Source of the DNA: Lachnospiraceae bacterium
Lineage (GTDB): Bacteria > Bacillota > Clostridia > Lachnospirales > Lachnospiraceae
Assembly (NCBI GenBank): GCA_910574715.1
Contig: CAJTCH010000013.1
Span: forward strand, 41,493-105,492
DNA: 64,000 bases
Direction of reading: 5' to 3'
The notes under the pieces are model-generated. The model saw nothing but the letters and a program-made list of their open reading frames with translations, did not search any database and was not told the origin of the DNA. Of the stretch, positions 25,320-34,819 are shown one piece after another. Positions within the stretch are counted from its first letter, which is position 1. Each line of letters begins with the position of its first letter. A program made the translations under genes and the position numbers.

Positions 25320-26051
25320 TTGAAAAAATTATTGAAACTGATCGCTGTCAATCTATGTATTGCAGTTACCGCCGTAGTCCTGTATTCGCCGGGTCTTGTA
25401 GCATTGCGGCTGTCGGACTACAGTATATTCCGGGCAGGAATGTCCATCATAGCAGCTCTTGTATTGACCGCGCTCTTCTTCCTGTCTAATATCGCCCTGT
25501 TAAAAGGCCCGAATCAAAAACCAGTTATGCTGGAAGATGTTCCCGACCTGGAAAAAGCGAAGAACATCCTGAAGGATCACTGCGGCGGCAGATATTTCGG
25601 CAGCATGGCTAAGACTGCTTCCGATCAGCTTGACCGCATTATAAAATGCAGGCGCCGGCTATCCGGCATTCTGGAGCAGAAGTTCACCAGGGGTTCTATG
25701 AGCTTTGACAAGTTCGACAGCGTGGCAGCCGCGGCGGAAGTCTCCGCCATCAAGAATGTGGTTGCAATGGCGAACCGCATGCGTCTCTTTGACGAGAAGG
25801 AATACGCAAGGCTTAAGCACTACCGGGAAGACGATATTCCCGACGACATCCAGGAAGAACAGCTTCGGCTGTACCAGAAGAATTTTGACAATGTCAGATC
25901 AACGATCGCCCTCAACGAGAAGATCCTTCTCAAACTGGACGCACTGGCAATGGAGATCTCTTCTCTGACTTCCGGGGATGACGCAAGCCTGAACCATGAA
26001 CTGATCCATGAGATCGAGAAACTGATCGATGAAACCAAATACTATCAATGA
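25320..26051 (+). CDS. membrane protein of the VWA-TelA operon (XpaC-like possible)
   Basis: The 243-residue protein has two N-terminal membrane helices (LIAVNLCIAVTAVVLYSPGL and AGMSIIAALVLTALFFLSNI) followed by a charged, coiled-coil cytoplasmic part. It starts with TTG after AGGAGGAGATGTA. The layout resembles XpaC-type partners of TelA, but the match is from memory and weak. Its 3' end lies inside three tandem 40-bp repeats (26010-26129): the stop codon TGA forms at the first repeat junction, and the third copy encodes a near-identical ending (KLIDETKYYY, stop) out of use. First gene of a three-gene operon with a VWA protein and TelA. Confidence 0.7.
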   Translation: MKKLLKLIAVNLCIAVTAVVLYSPGLVALRLSDYSIFRAGMSIIAALVLTALFFLSNIALLKGPNQKPVMLEDVPDLEKAKNILKDHCGGRYFGSMAKTASDQLDRIIKCRRRLSGILEQKFTRGSMSFDKFDSVAAAAEVSAIKNVVAMANRMRLFDEKEYARLKHYREDDIPDDIQEEQLRLYQKNFDNVRSTIALNEKILLKLDALAMEISSLTSGDDASLNHELIHEIEKLIDETKYYQ

Positions 26052-26129
26052 GATCGAGAAACTGATCGATGAAACCAAATATTATCAATGAGATCGAGAA
26101 ATTGATCGATGAAACAAAGTATTATTACT
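26010..26129 (+). repeat. three tandem 40-bp copies of the gene's own 3' end
   Basis: Units 26010-26049, 26050-26089 and 26090-26129 each begin GAGATCGAGAAA/TTTGATCGATGAAAC; units 1 and 2 are nearly identical and unit 3 has several changes. The period of 40 is not a multiple of three, so units 2 and 3 are out of frame with unit 1. The stop codon TGA straddles the boundary of units 1 and 2. Confidence 0.95.
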
Positions 26130-26170
26130 AAGAGGTGAGACACTCACCGACCGTAACGGAGGAACAGCCT

Positions 26171-27856
26171 ATGAATAAGAAAATTGCTGGAATTATGGTT
26201 GTCGTAGTCATTCTTGTATGCGCCGCAGTCTTCGGCGGTATCTACGTGACGCGCAACATCGGCAAATCCGAGAAAGTGATTTCCAAAGAAAGCGCCGAAA
26301 AACGTCTGACCAGGATGGTAGATAAGATCAACCCCTCAAACGGCACCCCGATCAAGTCGCCGATCGAATACGACTCGGCAGAGGACGAAGCTTCGGAGCT
26401 GCCGGATATCGATACCTGCCCGGTTCAGGTCAAAGCCGATACCGGTCTGTACGCCGAGATCTATTCTTCCCCGGAGAAGGCCGGCACCGGGACAGACGGA
26501 TGGCTCTGCGAGATGGCGGAAGAATTCAACCAGGAGGGATACCAGGTAGGCGGACAGAAGATCTCCGTTCAGATCCGCAATGTCAACAGCGGACAGGCCC
26601 TTGACTACATTGCCACCGGCAAAGCCGTTCCCGAGGGATTCGCACCTTCCAGCATGCTCTGGGTAGATATGCTGAACTCCAAAGGCACCGCCACAGAGAC
26701 TATCGCCGACAGTCTGGTGGGTAATGTTGCCGGAATCCTTCTCTCTGACAAAACCTACGATCAGATCGTAGAAAAATACGGAAGCGTAGATCTAAAAGCA
26801 ATTACAGAAGCAACCGAAGCCGGAGAGTTCGCGATGGGCTACACCAACCCCTTTGCCAGCAGTGCAGGGCTTAACTTCCTGATCTGCACCCTGGAGCGAT
26901 ACGATCTTGACAACCCGCTGTCCGAGACGGCAACAGCCGGTTTCCAGAAGTTCCAGAAGAACGTGCCGTTCGTTGCTCTGACAACCATGCAGATGCGCTC
27001 CGCCGCCGAGAACGGTTCCCTGGATGGATTCATCATGGAATATCAATCGTATATGAACGATACCATGCTGTCTAAGAACTACAAATTCACCCCTTACGGC
27101 TACCGGCATGATAATCCGCTGGTAAGTATCGACTCTGCCAGCCCGGAACAAAAAGAGATCCTGAAGCTTTTTGCAGAATACTGCGCTGACAGCAAGGCTG
27201 TAAAACGTGCTGAAGAATACGGTTTCAACGGAATGCCTGATTATAAGTGTGAATATGAACCTGTTTCCGGCGATATCCTGACAGCCGCACAGAAATTATA
27301 TAAGACGAACAAGGACACCGGACGTCCGGTGATCGGCGTGTTTGTGACGGACGTTTCCGGCAGTATGGACGGCGAACCGCTGATCGCTCTTCAGACTTCT
27401 CTGATCAACAGTATGAAATATATCAATCCTGATAATTACATCGGACTTGTAAGCTATTCAGACGACGTGACGATCGAAGTACCGATCGGCCAGTTTAACT
27501 TAGAACAGCAGACGTATTTCAAAGGAAGCGTAGAAAATCTATTCGCCTCCGGCGGAACCGCCACCTTCGACGCGATCTGCGTTGCACTGGATATGATCCG
27601 GGGGATGACGGACGAATATCCCGATGCCAAACCGATGCTGTTCGTCCTAAGCGACGGGGAAACCAATGTCGGTTATAACCTGAACGATGTCCGGGATATC
27701 TTAAGCGGATTGAAGATACCGGTATATACCATCGGTTACAACGCCGACCTGTCGGCACTTCAGAGCATCAGCTCCGTGAATGAGGCCGCAAGCATCGACG
27801 CATCCACCGACGACGTCGTATACCAGCTTAAGACACTATTTAACGCAAGCATGTAA
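26171..27856 (+). CDS. membrane-anchored solute-binding-like protein with C-terminal VWA domain
   Basis: The 561-residue protein has an N-terminal membrane anchor (IAGIMVVVVILVCAAVFGGI), a middle region resembling an extracellular solute-binding protein (residues about 85-370) and a von Willebrand A domain at about 385-561 with an intact MIDAS motif DVSGS (394-398) plus GGTATFDAI and FVLSDGETN. VWA domains bind metal-dependent protein ligands. ATG 26171 follows GGAGGAACAGCCT. It lies between the membrane protein and TelA, a set found in Firmicutes stress/tellurite-type clusters. Function unknown. Confidence 0.85.
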   Translation: MNKKIAGIMVVVVILVCAAVFGGIYVTRNIGKSEKVISKESAEKRLTRMVDKINPSNGTPIKSPIEYDSAEDEASELPDIDTCPVQVKADTGLYAEIYSSPEKAGTGTDGWLCEMAEEFNQEGYQVGGQKISVQIRNVNSGQALDYIATGKAVPEGFAPSSMLWVDMLNSKGTATETIADSLVGNVAGILLSDKTYDQIVEKYGSVDLKAITEATEAGEFAMGYTNPFASSAGLNFLICTLERYDLDNPLSETATAGFQKFQKNVPFVALTTMQMRSAAENGSLDGFIMEYQSYMNDTMLSKNYKFTPYGYRHDNPLVSIDSASPEQKEILKLFAEYCADSKAVKRAEEYGFNGMPDYKCEYEPVSGDILTAAQKLYKTNKDTGRPVIGVFVTDVSGSMDGEPLIALQTSLINSMKYINPDNYIGLVSYSDDVTIEVPIGQFNLEQQTYFKGSVENLFASGGTATFDAICVALDMIRGMTDEYPDAKPMLFVLSDGETNVGYNLNDVRDILSGLKIPVYTIGYNADLSALQSISSVNEAASIDASTDDVVYQLKTLFNASM

Positions 27857-27946
27857 CTCCAGTGTACTGTCTGCATTATATTCAGGCAGCACACTAGTAC
27901 AGCTTGTCCGAACTGTCACAATTCATGAATATAAGGAGTAAGATAT

Positions 27947-29089
27947 ATGAGCGGATTTACACTGGATTTACCGAATACCGAAGAAATCAAAAAAGAAGTA
28001 GCAGCAGAACTTGCGCCGACCAGCGAAGAGAAGACTGTAATTGCCGGCGCCGTCAAAGACAAAGCCGACCAGATCATGGGCGTGGACCTCGACTCTCTCG
28101 CCGAGCGCAGAGAATTCGTCCAGGTGGTAGAGACATTCGGCTCTGATATCGTCAGACAATCTCAGGCCAAAAACAGTATCCTCCAAAAACGTATGGGAGA
28201 ATTCGGCAAAGCCGGCGGAGAATCCGGCGAAGTGGCAAAAGGGCTGGAAGAGCTGTCTGTCAAGATGAGGGATCTTGACCCGTCTGGCCTTGATTTTACC
28301 AAGACAGGCGTGCTTGGTAAGGTCTTCAATCCGATCCGCCGGTATTTTGAACGGTTTAAGACCGCCGACGCCGAGATCGCCGGCATTGTAAAAACATTAG
28401 AAAAGGGGCGGAATACGCTTAAGAACGACAACACCACCCTGGAGATCGAACAGGCCGCCATGCGTGACCTGACAAAGCAGTTGACACAGAAGATCGAACT
28501 CGGAACACAGCTTGACAGCTATCTTGCCAACGCTGTTGAGAACGCCAAGGTCTCCGGCGAATCAGAAGAACGTATCAAGTTCGTAGAAGAAGAGATCATC
28601 TTCCCGCTCAGACAGCGGCTAATGGATTTCCAGCAATTACTGGTGGTAAACCAACAGGGAATCATCGCTATGGAAGTAATCCGCAAGAATAACCTGGAAC
28701 TGATCCGCGCGGTCGACCGCGCACAGACTGTAACGGTTGCCGCACTCCGTGTGGCTGTCACGGTAGCCGGCGCGCTGTATAATCAGAAGATCGTCCTTGA
28801 GAAGGTGCAGATACTCAACGAGACGACGAACAATATGATCAGCGCGACTTCAAGAATGTTAAAAGAACAGGGCACTGCAATCCAGAGAGAAGCCGTAGAA
28901 GCAAGCATTTCCCCAGACACCTTAAAACAGGCGTTTGCAGATACCCTGTCTGCCCTTGACGATATCAGCACATATAAGGCAAAGGCGCTGCCGCAGATGG
29001 CCCAGACGATCCAAGACTTCCGCATGATCGCAGACGAAGGCGAACGCCAGCTTACGAATATGGAGAAGGGACGGAATCTGGGATTTTAG
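27947..29089 (+). CDS. TelA family toxic anion resistance protein
   Basis: The 380-residue protein has the helical TelA/KlaA domain, with recognisable segments FNPIRRYFERFKTADAEI, TLKNDNTTLEIEQAAM and the conserved RLMDFQQLLVVNQQGIIAMEVIRKNNLELIRAVDRAQTVTVAALRVAV-type core. TelA proteins are linked to tellurite and cell-envelope stress resistance; the mechanism is unclear. AAGGAGTAAG precedes ATG 27947. Third gene of the operon; its stop is 7 bp from the convergent permease gene with no terminator in between. Confidence 0.9.
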   Translation: MSGFTLDLPNTEEIKKEVAAELAPTSEEKTVIAGAVKDKADQIMGVDLDSLAERREFVQVVETFGSDIVRQSQAKNSILQKRMGEFGKAGGESGEVAKGLEELSVKMRDLDPSGLDFTKTGVLGKVFNPIRRYFERFKTADAEIAGIVKTLEKGRNTLKNDNTTLEIEQAAMRDLTKQLTQKIELGTQLDSYLANAVENAKVSGESEERIKFVEEEIIFPLRQRLMDFQQLLVVNQQGIIAMEVIRKNNLELIRAVDRAQTVTVAALRVAVTVAGALYNQKIVLEKVQILNETTNNMISATSRMLKEQGTAIQREAVEASISPDTLKQAFADTLSALDDISTYKAKALPQMAQTIQDFRMIADEGERQLTNMEKGRNLGF

Positions 29090-29095
29090 TCAATT

Positions 29096-30289
29096 CTAAA
29101 ACCAGGGCAGCGCCCCCATCACCACCGCCGTAATGACGGTGCAGACCGTCATCGACGTAACATTCGCCACCGTTCCGTGCACGCCCTCCGGCAGCTTCTC
29201 CGAGAAATACTGCGCTACCGGGCCGCCCATGATGCCTCCAAGCACTCCCGCGAACAGGGCAGCCGGAACGGTCGCTCCAAAGAACAGCACACACGCCGGT
29301 CCTACGCTTACTACCGGCACATAGGTCGCATACCATCCTCCGTCTGCAAACTTATCTACATAGAGAAATACTCCGACCGCCGCACCCACGAACTGAGACA
29401 GCAGGATCGCCGGAACAGCGCCCGAGCCGTATGCTCCGTGTGTCCCGCAGATGATCGTGCTGATCGTCACACCTGCCAGTAAGAAGATCGACGCGACTTC
29501 ATTTCCATAAAAGGGCGCTTCTGAGAAATCCGCCAGAACTCTTCTGATGAACCAGAACGTACTGTACACATCTTCATTGACGCTCCCGCTTCTGTGCGGC
29601 TTTATCTCGGCCTTCTTCACAAACGGAAGAACCTTGCACACCATACAGACTATGATCCCGGTAACCGCCATTGCCGACACATTCGCCACAACTCCAGGAA
29701 GGTTCAGCGGCGTAACGATGGAATTCCCGATCCAGACCGCCGTCGGCGCACAGATCAAGCCTCCAAGGACCGAAGCCGTAAGCAGCGCAGATACGCTTGG
29801 CCCGTACAGCAGCATGACTGCCGGGGGCGCGCCTACTACCGTGATAAACGTATTCAGCCATGTCACCTGCGGATCCGCGAATCCTTCGATGTACCGGAAC
29901 ACGAAGAGCGCCAGCGCAAGAGAAAGCACCTGGGACGCCAGCACCCACGGGAACATGGTGCTGCTCCCATAGCAGATGTCGAATCCCGCGTATTTAGAAT
30001 TCTTAAGCGCCAGTATCCACGCCGCAAAGCCTCCAAGGATCAGACCGATCCCGGCAAATACGCTTGCATAGAACTGCGCCTCCGTAAAATTCATAAAAAA
30101 CCATGCCGTCTGCTTCGGGAAAGAATTCAGGATTCCGTCGATCAGATGATTATAGTCCAACGTCTGATTCGATCCGCTAAGAGCCGTCAGGCCAAAATAA
30201 AACACAAAACCAATTCCAATACACACCGCAAATCCGGCAGCAGATCCCGCCGACCGTCCCCTGCTATGTGTTTTTCCCGTCTCATTCAT
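29096..30289 (-). CDS. multi-helix membrane permease of unknown family
   Basis: The 397-residue product has about ten transmembrane helices in two similar halves, rich in Gly, Ala and Val (for example LNTFITVVGAPPAVMLLYGP and GVVANVSAMAVTGIIVCMV; near the end GTVANVTSMTVCTVITAVVM). The repeated NVSAM/NVTSM segments suggest an internal duplication. I do not recognise the family. It shares a strand and context with an M20 hydrolase and an amidohydrolase, suggesting uptake of the compound they break down. ATG 30289 follows GAGGAGGATAG. Confidence 0.7.
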   Translation of the reverse strand: MNETGKTHSRGRSAGSAAGFAVCIGIGFVFYFGLTALSGSNQTLDYNHLIDGILNSFPKQTAWFFMNFTEAQFYASVFAGIGLILGGFAAWILALKNSKYAGFDICYGSSTMFPWVLASQVLSLALALFVFRYIEGFADPQVTWLNTFITVVGAPPAVMLLYGPSVSALLTASVLGGLICAPTAVWIGNSIVTPLNLPGVVANVSAMAVTGIIVCMVCKVLPFVKKAEIKPHRSGSVNEDVYSTFWFIRRVLADFSEAPFYGNEVASIFLLAGVTISTIICGTHGAYGSGAVPAILLSQFVGAAVGVFLYVDKFADGGWYATYVPVVSVGPACVLFFGATVPAALFAGVLGGIMGGPVAQYFSEKLPEGVHGTVANVTSMTVCTVITAVVMGALPWF

Positions 30290-30312
30290 CTCTATCCTCC
30301 TCGTATTTACCA

Positions 30313-31479
30313 TTAGTAATAATGCTCCATGATGTATCTGCTGTACAACTCGGTATACCTCCCAACGCTTGAAAGAGAAATATGCTCATTGACACAATGC
30401 GCCATCGCATCATCTCCCGGACCTGCTATGACAAAGGGAATCTGTCTTCCGGTCATCATCTGCGAAGCGTCTGTATAGAAATACAACCCCTTTGGCTCTG
30501 TGGAAATTCCGGCACGTTCTGCCTCCTCCATGATACACCGTACAAACGGACTGTCCTCCGGCGTCTCAAGGGCCGGTCTGTTGTTCAGAACCTCTGTCTC
30601 CATATGTACTGCCGGATCCATATCCATGATCTCCTCGCAAATCTCCCCTGCCCTGCGTATGATCTCATCATGGGATGTCCCGGGAACCGTGCGTATATCC
30701 AATTCGATCTCGGCACTGGACGGAATAATGTTCGTCATGATCCCCCCGTGGAATCTTGTGACGGACACCGTGTTATGCCCCAGGATGGCATGGCTCTCCT
30801 TCCCTTCCACCGCTCTTTTAAGCTTCTCCACGAAACATATTCCATACTCTACCGCATTTACCCCAAGCTCCGGCCGCGACGCATGGGAGGACCGGCCGCG
30901 AACGGCTGTTTGCAGCCATAACGCCCCCTTCTCACAGATACCTATCTTCTCATCGGAAGGCTCGCAGATGACAACCTCCTCCACCTGGTCCAGATATTTC
31001 TCTTCTACGATGGCACAGATTCCCGTCCCCCTGCTCTCTTCGTCCGCGGTAAAGCAGAAATATACCGGCTTTGAAGGCTTCTTCCCGCTGCGTACGATCT
31101 GCCTCAGAGTCAGGATCATCGCGGCGACGCCGCCCTTCATATCGGCGGCTCCGCGTCCGTACAAGATATCCCCTTTTACCTCTGCCTGATGCGGCGGATA
31201 GGCCCAGCCCTCCTGCTCGCTGCAAGCCACCGTATCCAGATGCCCGATCAGCGCCAATCCGCCTTCCCCGATCTCCCCTTCCACCTTCACGACCAGAGAT
31301 GCTCTCCGGGCCGTGTGCTCAAGCTTATGGAACTCAAGCCTGGAAGGAAGCATCTCCATGATCAGGCCGGCAATCTCCCCTTCATTACCCTCCGGCTGGC
31401 AGGTATCCACCCTCACCAGCCTTTCTAACACTTCCCGACACTCTTCTATCGTTGGTTTGTATCCCGCTTCCTCTCTCAA
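30313..31479 (-). CDS. M20 family metallohydrolase (ArgE/DapE type)
   Basis: The 388-residue protein shows LIGHLDTVA and YGRGAADMKGG (zinc ligands), the catalytic TADEESRGTG, and a dimerisation lid. It belongs to the ArgE/DapE/CPG2 deacylase-peptidase group, which removes acyl groups or splits small peptides. It starts with TTG at 31479 after TTGGAGGAAG. It lies between a permease and an amidohydrolase, so it probably acts on a substrate taken up by that permease. Not the selenium-linked YgeY type, judged from its motifs. Confidence 0.88.
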   Translation of the reverse strand: MREEAGYKPTIEECREVLERLVRVDTCQPEGNEGEIAGLIMEMLPSRLEFHKLEHTARRASLVVKVEGEIGEGGLALIGHLDTVACSEQEGWAYPPHQAEVKGDILYGRGAADMKGGVAAMILTLRQIVRSGKKPSKPVYFCFTADEESRGTGICAIVEEKYLDQVEEVVICEPSDEKIGICEKGALWLQTAVRGRSSHASRPELGVNAVEYGICFVEKLKRAVEGKESHAILGHNTVSVTRFHGGIMTNIIPSSAEIELDIRTVPGTSHDEIIRRAGEICEEIMDMDPAVHMETEVLNNRPALETPEDSPFVRCIMEEAERAGISTEPKGLYFYTDASQMMTGRQIPFVIAGPGDDAMAHCVNEHISLSSVGRYTELYSRYIMEHYY

Positions 31480-31501
31480 TTCTCTTCCTCCAATACATCG
31501 C

Positions 31502-32851
31502 CTACTTATATGAGAACATCACAAGCTCCCCGACTCCGGTCTTCCTGACCATGCCAAACTTGCTGACCCATCCGCCGGCTCCACAGTTTCTTCTTACCGC
31601 ACGGTTCTCAAACGACACGATCTCCCCATTTACAATCGTGTAGGTAGCAAGCTTGTCCGCCTCGTCGACGATGGTCACATTCGCCAGAGCGCCCGCGCCA
31701 AGATGTCCTGTCTTCTCTGTCCACCAGTTGTTCGCCGTTCTCCTGGCGATCAGTCCGGCCGGATTGCAAGTCATGGCTGCGACGGACTGACTAAGCGTCA
31801 GCACGCCCATATCCGAAAGTTCAAGAATCGCCGGAATGTTATCCCTCGTATCGCCGAATCCCTTCATCGTCGCCTGATTCTGCCCGTCGGAAATCAATAT
31901 ATTGACCTTACCGGAGCTTAAGGCATCGTATGCCAGTTTCTGGGACTGGGCCGGAAGCTTAAGGCCTTCCCTGCTTCCATGTCCCGCACGCAGCATGGTA
32001 GTTACGAATTCCGCCGTGATATTCTCTCCGTCAACCAGATCAATAACTCTTCTCATTCCTCCCGCCGCATCCATATGAGTGCCGCATCCCGCCGCCGTCG
32101 CATGGGCCAGGTGAAGCGGGCGCCCTTTTGACAAGCTTACCAGCCGCTCTGCGTGCTCCGGATCCTGCGTATGCGACATATAGATCAGATTAGCTTTAGA
32201 TGTGATCTCGAAGATCTTCTCAATATTCTCATCCGGCATGATAAAATGTCCCATATGATCCTTGATCCCTACCGTCAGCGGAGCCGTGGTAATGGTGATC
32301 CCGTTACGGCTCATCTTCACAGACAGTGTATCCGCATCCATCTCGCCTCTGAACATCTTGATCAATTCTTCCACCGATAACCGTGTTCCAAGGACATTGA
32401 CCGCCCCGAGATAGACGCCAAGGTTGATCGGCACACCATGGTCCACCTCTGCCCCCAGCAAAGACGGCGCCATAAATGTATTGCCTGCCCCCGGTGATAA
32501 CCCCATCGTCACACCGTCCTCTGCCGCACAGAAGATCGGGTTCGTACTCACCTCAAACAGATCTCCCAAGTGAAGATGCATATCGATCAGACCCGGTATG
32601 ACCAATAACCCCTCACAGTCAATGATCCTGTCTCCGCTCTCAGCCTGAATATCATCTCCTACCTGACAGACCACTCCATTGCCGATCAGGATATCCGTTA
32701 CCGTATCGACCTGATTCTTTGGATCCACCACATGTCCTCCCTTAAGAATCAGGCGGCCGCTTACAGCGATGTCCCCAATCGTATCCTTCATCACATTCCC
32801 CTTTACCGCCGCCATTACGCCGTCCATAAATCCGACCTTGTTCTTGTACAT
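31502..32851 (-). CDS. amidohydrolase family protein (dihydroorotase/D-aminoacylase-like)
   Basis: The 449-residue protein has the amidohydrolase start LKGGHVVDPKN, the metal motif VIPGLIDMHLHLGD, later histidines in YMSHTQDPEHAERL and LHLAHATAAG, and the ISDGQ segment near the C-terminal half with the catalytic Asp. Such enzymes open cyclic amides or remove amide groups. AGGAGGTACG precedes the start. It is the first gene of a minus-strand unit with the M20 hydrolase and permease and lies beside a PucR-type regulator. The substrate is not identified. Confidence 0.87.
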   Translation of the reverse strand: MYKNKVGFMDGVMAAVKGNVMKDTIGDIAVSGRLILKGGHVVDPKNQVDTVTDILIGNGVVCQVGDDIQAESGDRIIDCEGLLVIPGLIDMHLHLGDLFEVSTNPIFCAAEDGVTMGLSPGAGNTFMAPSLLGAEVDHGVPINLGVYLGAVNVLGTRLSVEELIKMFRGEMDADTLSVKMSRNGITITTAPLTVGIKDHMGHFIMPDENIEKIFEITSKANLIYMSHTQDPEHAERLVSLSKGRPLHLAHATAAGCGTHMDAAGGMRRVIDLVDGENITAEFVTTMLRAGHGSREGLKLPAQSQKLAYDALSSGKVNILISDGQNQATMKGFGDTRDNIPAILELSDMGVLTLSQSVAAMTCNPAGLIARRTANNWWTEKTGHLGAGALANVTIVDEADKLATYTIVNGEIVSFENRAVRRNCGAGGWVSKFGMVRKTGVGELVMFSYK

Positions 32852-33025
32852 ATTCGTACCTCCTTATCGAACCAGTGCATTAAACTACCGTTACATATCC
32901 AGTTCATTATATCAGCGCCGGTCTATAATATCATCATCTATATGGTACTAGACTTCCGCCTTTTTATTGTCCTGTAAGTACAATCTCTCCCTGATTAGGA
33001 CCCGCACGGCCAGGAGCTCGGATCT

Positions 33026-34660
33026 CTATGAAAGAGCACGGATCTGGTACAACTTCAGCGCAAGCTCCAGGTTCAGCCTTTGTTCCTGTTCCTGAAGATT
33101 CATTTCCAATATCTGGCAGATCTTCCGGTAACGGTATTTCATCGAATTATAATGGATATACAGCTTCTCAGACGCCTCTTTTAGATTCCATCCGCAAGCT
33201 GCCAGAACCATCGCCGTTTCCAGAAGCTCCGTGTGGTGCTGCAGATCATACGCCTCGATCCTCTGGACATACAGATGCTGGAACTCTTTGGCCTCCTCAC
33301 TGGCACTGACCAATGACAGCAGCTTATACACCCCCAGCTCGTCGTAGACCGATATCACATCTTCCCGCAGCATGTTCCTTGAGATGACGACCGACTTCTT
33401 CGCCTCCTCCCAGCTGTCATGGATCTGCGCGATATCCTTCTTGTAATTGCCTACGCCGATTGTCGCCGTAAATGCCGATGCACGCTGAATCTCTTCCTTC
33501 ACTTCCCCAAAAACATTCTTGATCCTCTCCATGAATCTGCTTCTCTTACCACAAGTCTCTGAGATCACAAATGCGATCTGGTCACTCATCCTGCTGTACA
33601 CATATTGCGGAAATTCCTTCTTAACGATCCGCTTACTGATATTCAAGATCCGCCTCATGATCTCGTCAAGCCTGCGGATCCTCTCCCTGTCAAGCTCCTG
33701 CAGGTATTGCTCCTTAAAACGGTCAATATCAACGACGACTGCAATGCCTCCAAAATGAAAATCCCAGTTGTAGATCCTGCCGCGGTTGATGATCTCCTCC
33801 TTTGATTTGATATTCCCCGTCAGAATATCCTGGACAAATTGCTCCCTATACTCTGTCTCTATCTGCGCCGTCGCCATCTGCTTCTGGATCTTAAGCGTCA
33901 GGATGATCCCTGCCTGTTCGATCGCGATCTGGTAATAGTCCTGAAAGAACTCATCAAAGCCCTCAAGCCGCTCTCCTAAGATAATATGCCCATACTCCTC
34001 TTCATTGATGTGCATCCTGTAAAAATCATATCCTTCTGTCCGCTCCTTCCTATTGCCCGCGTCCACATCCCACTGTTTCCACTCCTGACAGATACTGCTG
34101 TCCTCATCCGTCTCCGACGCAAAATACACTTTGGAAAAACGCGGATCTATAAATGCCGTCTCCCTGTGAATGTGCTTTCTTAAGAATGCAAGGATCGCCG
34201 GTATCTCTTCATCCTTGAGCACCATCCTGGTAAACGCCTCATGAATGCTCTCGGAGTAAAGCAATTTCCTCGCCTGCTTATCTACAACCTCCCACAGCAC
34301 GGGATTGATCACATCTGTAAATGCGAATTCATAAGGAATCGATACGATCGGGAAATCCAACTCATCTGCCGCCTCAAGGGCATCCGCCGGAAAATCATGG
34401 ATAAAGCGGTCGAACTTGACGCCCAGGGCCGCCGCGCCGCCCTTATCCAGGTTGATGATCAGCGACCGGATGTACTCCGGGCGGTCCTTCACCGCATATC
34501 CCGTGGTGATCAGGAATTCTCCGCCTTTCATCCACTTGTATATATCCGGGGCGTCCATCACACTGACAGTCCCCACCTCTCTGTCTATCCCGCCTTCCCC
34601 GGCAACCACACGGAAATTCCGGAACACCGGCATGGACAATATCTCTCTAAGCTTGATCAC
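33026..34660 (-). CDS. PucR family transcriptional regulator
   Basis: The 544-residue protein has an N-terminal PucR domain (LREILSMPVFRNFRVVAGEGG) with the KGGEFLITTGYA segment, a GGDEF-like central part and a C-terminal PucR-type helix-turn-helix (CGWNLKEASEKLYIHYNSMKYRYRKI). PucR proteins usually control purine, ureide or amine catabolism. It precedes the amidohydrolase operon on the same strand, separated by about 170 bp, so it probably regulates it. Confidence 0.9.
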   Translation of the reverse strand: MIKLREILSMPVFRNFRVVAGEGGIDREVGTVSVMDAPDIYKWMKGGEFLITTGYAVKDRPEYIRSLIINLDKGGAAALGVKFDRFIHDFPADALEAADELDFPIVSIPYEFAFTDVINPVLWEVVDKQARKLLYSESIHEAFTRMVLKDEEIPAILAFLRKHIHRETAFIDPRFSKVYFASETDEDSSICQEWKQWDVDAGNRKERTEGYDFYRMHINEEEYGHIILGERLEGFDEFFQDYYQIAIEQAGIILTLKIQKQMATAQIETEYREQFVQDILTGNIKSKEEIINRGRIYNWDFHFGGIAVVVDIDRFKEQYLQELDRERIRRLDEIMRRILNISKRIVKKEFPQYVYSRMSDQIAFVISETCGKRSRFMERIKNVFGEVKEEIQRASAFTATIGVGNYKKDIAQIHDSWEEAKKSVVISRNMLREDVISVYDELGVYKLLSLVSASEEAKEFQHLYVQRIEAYDLQHHTELLETAMVLAACGWNLKEASEKLYIHYNSMKYRYRKICQILEMNLQEQEQRLNLELALKLYQIRALS

Positions 34661-34819
34661 TGCTATTCCCCTCTTTCAAAAAGACTCCGCTTTAATAATA
34701 CCTGATTCTATATTATGTGTACAGCTTAAGATTTTGCTTTTTTCTGCCGATATATGTATAAAGTTTCGTTTTAATGTCACATACATAAGAAGCTACAAAA
34801 TTGAAAGGAGACATTTGAC

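Noticed and set aside
26010..26129. Possible CRISPR or operator repeats
   Set aside because: Three contiguous 40-bp copies with no spacers, starting inside a coding 3' end; tandem duplication explains them.
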